In this document: one piece after another, positions 7,293-8,571 of the stretch
Layout: the number at the start of each line of letters is the position of its first letter
Numbering within the stretch: position 1 is the first letter of the stretch
DNA from: Candidatus Omnitrophota bacterium
GTDB taxonomy: Bacteria; Omnitrophota; Koll11; Zapsychrales; Aceulaceae
Direction of reading: 5' to 3'
Assembly: GCA_029931885.1 (NCBI GenBank)
Contig: JAOZRJ010000056.1
Location: forward strand, 1 to 8,571
DNA length: 8,571 bases
Position numbers and translations under genes: made by a program
Notes under the pieces: generated by a model
What the model was told of the DNA's origin: nothing
Database searches by the model: none
Seen by the model: the letters and a program-made list of their open reading frames with translations, nothing else

Positions 7293-7765
7293 GAAACAAC
7301 TATAAAAAAGCTTTTACGCTAACCGAAACACTAATATCTGTTCTTATTTTTGTTTTTTTAATCGCAGCGTTGTATCAAGGGCTTTCTGCTGGTACATTAT
7401 CATGGCATACGCAAAATAATGCAGTCTTGTCTCAACGTGAAGTACGAAAAGCTCTATCAAGAATGGCAAGAGAGCTCAGGGAAGCATCTAATCCTATTGT
7501 AACCCAAGACGCGAACAGTGCTCGTATTGACTTTACGCGGCCAGACGTTGGCGGCGTTTATTACACATGGGATTCCCTATCAGCAAACCCAGATCAAATT
7601 ATTCGAACGGATACATCTTCTTCACAGATAGTTGCAACTCATATTTCATCTTTGGAGTTTACAAGTGAACCAACCGCAATTATCATTAATGTTACCGCAA
7701 TCGGATCTCAACCTGGTGGAAAAACAGCAAGCTTTTCTCTTAAAAAGAAAGCAGCCTTAAGATGA
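7286..7765 (+). CDS. PilW/GspJ-like minor prepilin
   Basis: This 159-residue protein starts with the basic leader MVRNNYKKA followed by FTLTETLISVLIFVFLIAAL: predicted cleavage between Ala9 and Phe10, Glu at mature +5, and one transmembrane helix (about 10-30). The -1 residue is Ala where Gly is usual, which prepilin peptidases tolerate with lower efficiency in studied systems. After the helix, SQREVRKALSRMARELREAS is the amphipathic stretch typical of PilW/GspJ, followed by a beta-rich domain ending KKAALR. GGAG 8 nt upstream sets the start, inside the preceding gene. It likely pairs with the PilV/GspI-like and PilX/GspK-like products in a tip complex. It is somewhat short for GspJ (about 200 residues). 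Confidence 0.83.
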   Translation: MVRNNYKKAFTLTETLISVLIFVFLIAALYQGLSAGTLSWHTQNNAVLSQREVRKALSRMARELREASNPIVTQDANSARIDFTRPDVGGVYYTWDSLSANPDQIIRTDTSSSQIVATHISSLEFTSEPTAIIINVTAIGSQPGGKTASFSLKKKAALR

Positions 7766-7839
7766 AAAATGTTAAAAGAAAAGTTCTACTCAACACCCTT
7801 ATTATGTGCCATACTTTAAGTGGGAGGCGATTAGTATGA
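7762..7839 (+). CDS. Possible 25-codon coupling micro-ORF between the second and third pilin genes
   Basis: An ATG overlaps the stop of the PilW-like gene (ATGA at 7762-7765) and the frame ends in a TGA that overlaps the ATG of the PilX-like gene (ATGA at 7836-7839). The 25-residue product MKNVKRKVLLNTLIMCHTL(...)RRLV is basic at both ends with a short hydrophobic middle and resembles nothing I know. There is no convincing Shine-Dalgarno sequence, so initiation would rely on re-initiating ribosomes. It could be a translational relay across an otherwise untranslated 70-nt spacer, a decayed gene remnant, or chance. Confidence 0.3.
   Translation: MKNVKRKVLLNTLIMCHTLSGRRLV
7822..7827 (+). promoter_or_regulatory. 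Strong ribosome binding site for the PilX/GspK-like gene
   Basis: GGGAGG lies 8 nt before the ATG at 7836. It supports this start over the in-frame GTG at 7806, which has no site of its own and would place GGGAGG inside the coding region. Confidence 0.7.
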
Positions 7840-8564
7840 AAACAGGCCATTTTATAAGAAATAATAAAGGGCTCGCGCTTATTGTTTCATACTTAGTTAT
7901 TTTTGCGTTTATTTCAATGGCAGTCGGCTTCACTGTTACCATGGTCAATGAACTTAACGCGGCTAAACGCTATCGAGACGGAACAGTTGCTTTCTGGCTA
8001 GCAGAAACAGGCCTTCATCGATTTATTAAAAATACTGCTATGCTCGATACTGAGCCTGGCGGAGAGCAAACTGTTTCTTACGGTCAAAACTATTTTCATA
8101 TTATTGAAGATGATTCAGATTCCACAAAAAGAGTTGTCACCTCAACAGGCTTTATTAATGGTGTAACTCGCCAACTCCAGATAGAATTTCCGGCGAATTC
8201 TTTTTCTGTTTTCAACAACACCATGGCATCTGGAGGAAACATGCGTCTTCTAGGACTTGGAGCGTATCTTGAGGTTTTCGGAAACACTCAACTTACAGGA
8301 GCTTATTCTAAATCCGGCTTTGGTGCAAACGCCTGGTTTGAAAACAAAGAAGAGGGCGTGCCCTCAGACCAAACAACCTTAGCATACCCAGATGCAAACA
8401 ACAACGGAACTGATGATGAATTTGATGATTTTGTTGAATTCAATCGAGATCTCGTTGCTTCTTACCCTGCAGATGATGTCGTTTATTTAACTCCAGCAGC
8501 AGGCGAAACTTTAACAATTGTCCCAAACGGAGCCTTTGCGCGAGCGGGTGAGAGCTGTGGTTGA
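7836..8564 (+). CDS. PilX/GspK-like prepilin, 3' end probably disrupted or incomplete
   Basis: The frame from 7836 gives 242 residues. A basic leader MKTGHFIRNNKG precedes a hydrophobic helix LALIVSYLVIFAFISMAV (about 13-36), with Gly12 as the likely -1 residue. Mature +5 is Val, not Glu, as in GspK and many PilX proteins. After the helix comes AFWLAETGLHRFI, matching the AxxAAEAG-type segment of PilX N-terminal domains. Residues 186-197 (DANNNGTDDEFD) look like a calcium-binding loop. It would be the third partner of a GspI-J-K or PilV-W-X tip complex at the inner membrane and periplasm. Proteins of this kind usually run past 300 residues, yet this frame stops at 8562-8564 within a GC-rich stretch unlike the rest. 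The final residues after NGAF are therefore suspect, and the true gene may continue beyond the window. Confidence 0.72.
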   Translation: MKTGHFIRNNKGLALIVSYLVIFAFISMAVGFTVTMVNELNAAKRYRDGTVAFWLAETGLHRFIKNTAMLDTEPGGEQTVSYGQNYFHIIEDDSDSTKRVVTSTGFINGVTRQLQIEFPANSFSVFNNTMASGGNMRLLGLGAYLEVFGNTQLTGAYSKSGFGANAWFENKEEGVPSDQTTLAYPDANNNGTDDEFDDFVEFNRDLVASYPADDVVYLTPAAGETLTIVPNGAFARAGESCG

Positions 8565-8571
8565 CTGGCTC

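Noticed and set aside
7806..7835. GTG start extending the PilX/GspK-like protein by 10 residues
   Set aside because: No ribosome binding site; GGGAGG before 7836 and the expected short basic prepilin leader support the later ATG.
1..8571. tRNA or rRNA genes, CRISPR arrays, insertion sequences, attachment sites
   Set aside because: Coding regions fill almost the whole window, and I saw no cloverleaf, repeat-spacer pattern, transposase or long terminal inverted repeats by reading; a covariance-model search was not possible here.

Overview
This window reads as an ordinary chromosomal stretch of an AT-rich bacterium (GC in the high thirties of percent, judged by eye). All genes are on the + strand and packed tightly. 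A 5'-truncated gene end is followed by an ApgM-type phosphoglycerate mutase-like protein, a LysC-type aspartate kinase, a CimA-type citramalate synthase, valyl-tRNA synthetase (ValS), and three prepilin-like proteins in PilV-PilW-PilX (GspI-GspJ-GspK) order. The ApgM/LysC/CimA neighbourhood is known from deltaproteobacteria-like genomes and from uncultured PVC-related lineages such as Candidatus Omnitrophota. The low GC, the ValS-pilin linkage and the pilin N-termini make an Omnitrophota-like source my best guess, but this is inference and not a demonstrated placement.

Layout. Bases 1-104 are the tail of an unidentified gene whose stop codon overlaps the apgM start (ATGA). apgM (101-1312) is followed by the only sizeable gap (1313-1470). 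The gap is very AT-rich and holds a weak terminator-like element, a good sigma70-type promoter (TTGTAA-N16-TATAAT) and a small 5'-UTR hairpin. From that promoter, lysC (1471-2697), cimA (2699-4264) and valS (4273-6912) follow with gaps of 1 and 8 nt. valS then overlaps a PilV/GspI-like gene by 4 nt, which overlaps a PilW/GspJ-like gene by 7 nt. A 70-nt spacer, spanned by a possible 25-codon micro-ORF, leads to a PilX/GspK-like gene that reaches a stop 8 nt before the window ends.

How the genes fit together. LysC commits aspartate to lysine, threonine and methionine, and thus through threonine to isoleucine. CimA makes citramalate and gives a threonine-independent route to 2-oxobutyrate and isoleucine. 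The ApgM-like protein may be a glycolytic mutase or, given this context, the alternative homoserine kinase proposed for this family. ValS charges tRNA with another branched-chain amino acid. The pilin-like trio probably forms the tip or initiation complex of a type IV pilus or type II secretion pseudopilus and seems to be co-transcribed with the amino-acid genes.

The most interesting points are an in-frame internal start in lysC with a near-perfect Shine-Dalgarno sequence, predicting a separate beta subunit; the ApgM homoserine-kinase possibility; the translational coupling of valS to pilins; the double ATGA micro-ORF; and a GC-rich, frame-disrupting last 40 bases that may be a contig-end artefact. 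I see no mobile element, CRISPR array, tRNA, rRNA or wholly new system.
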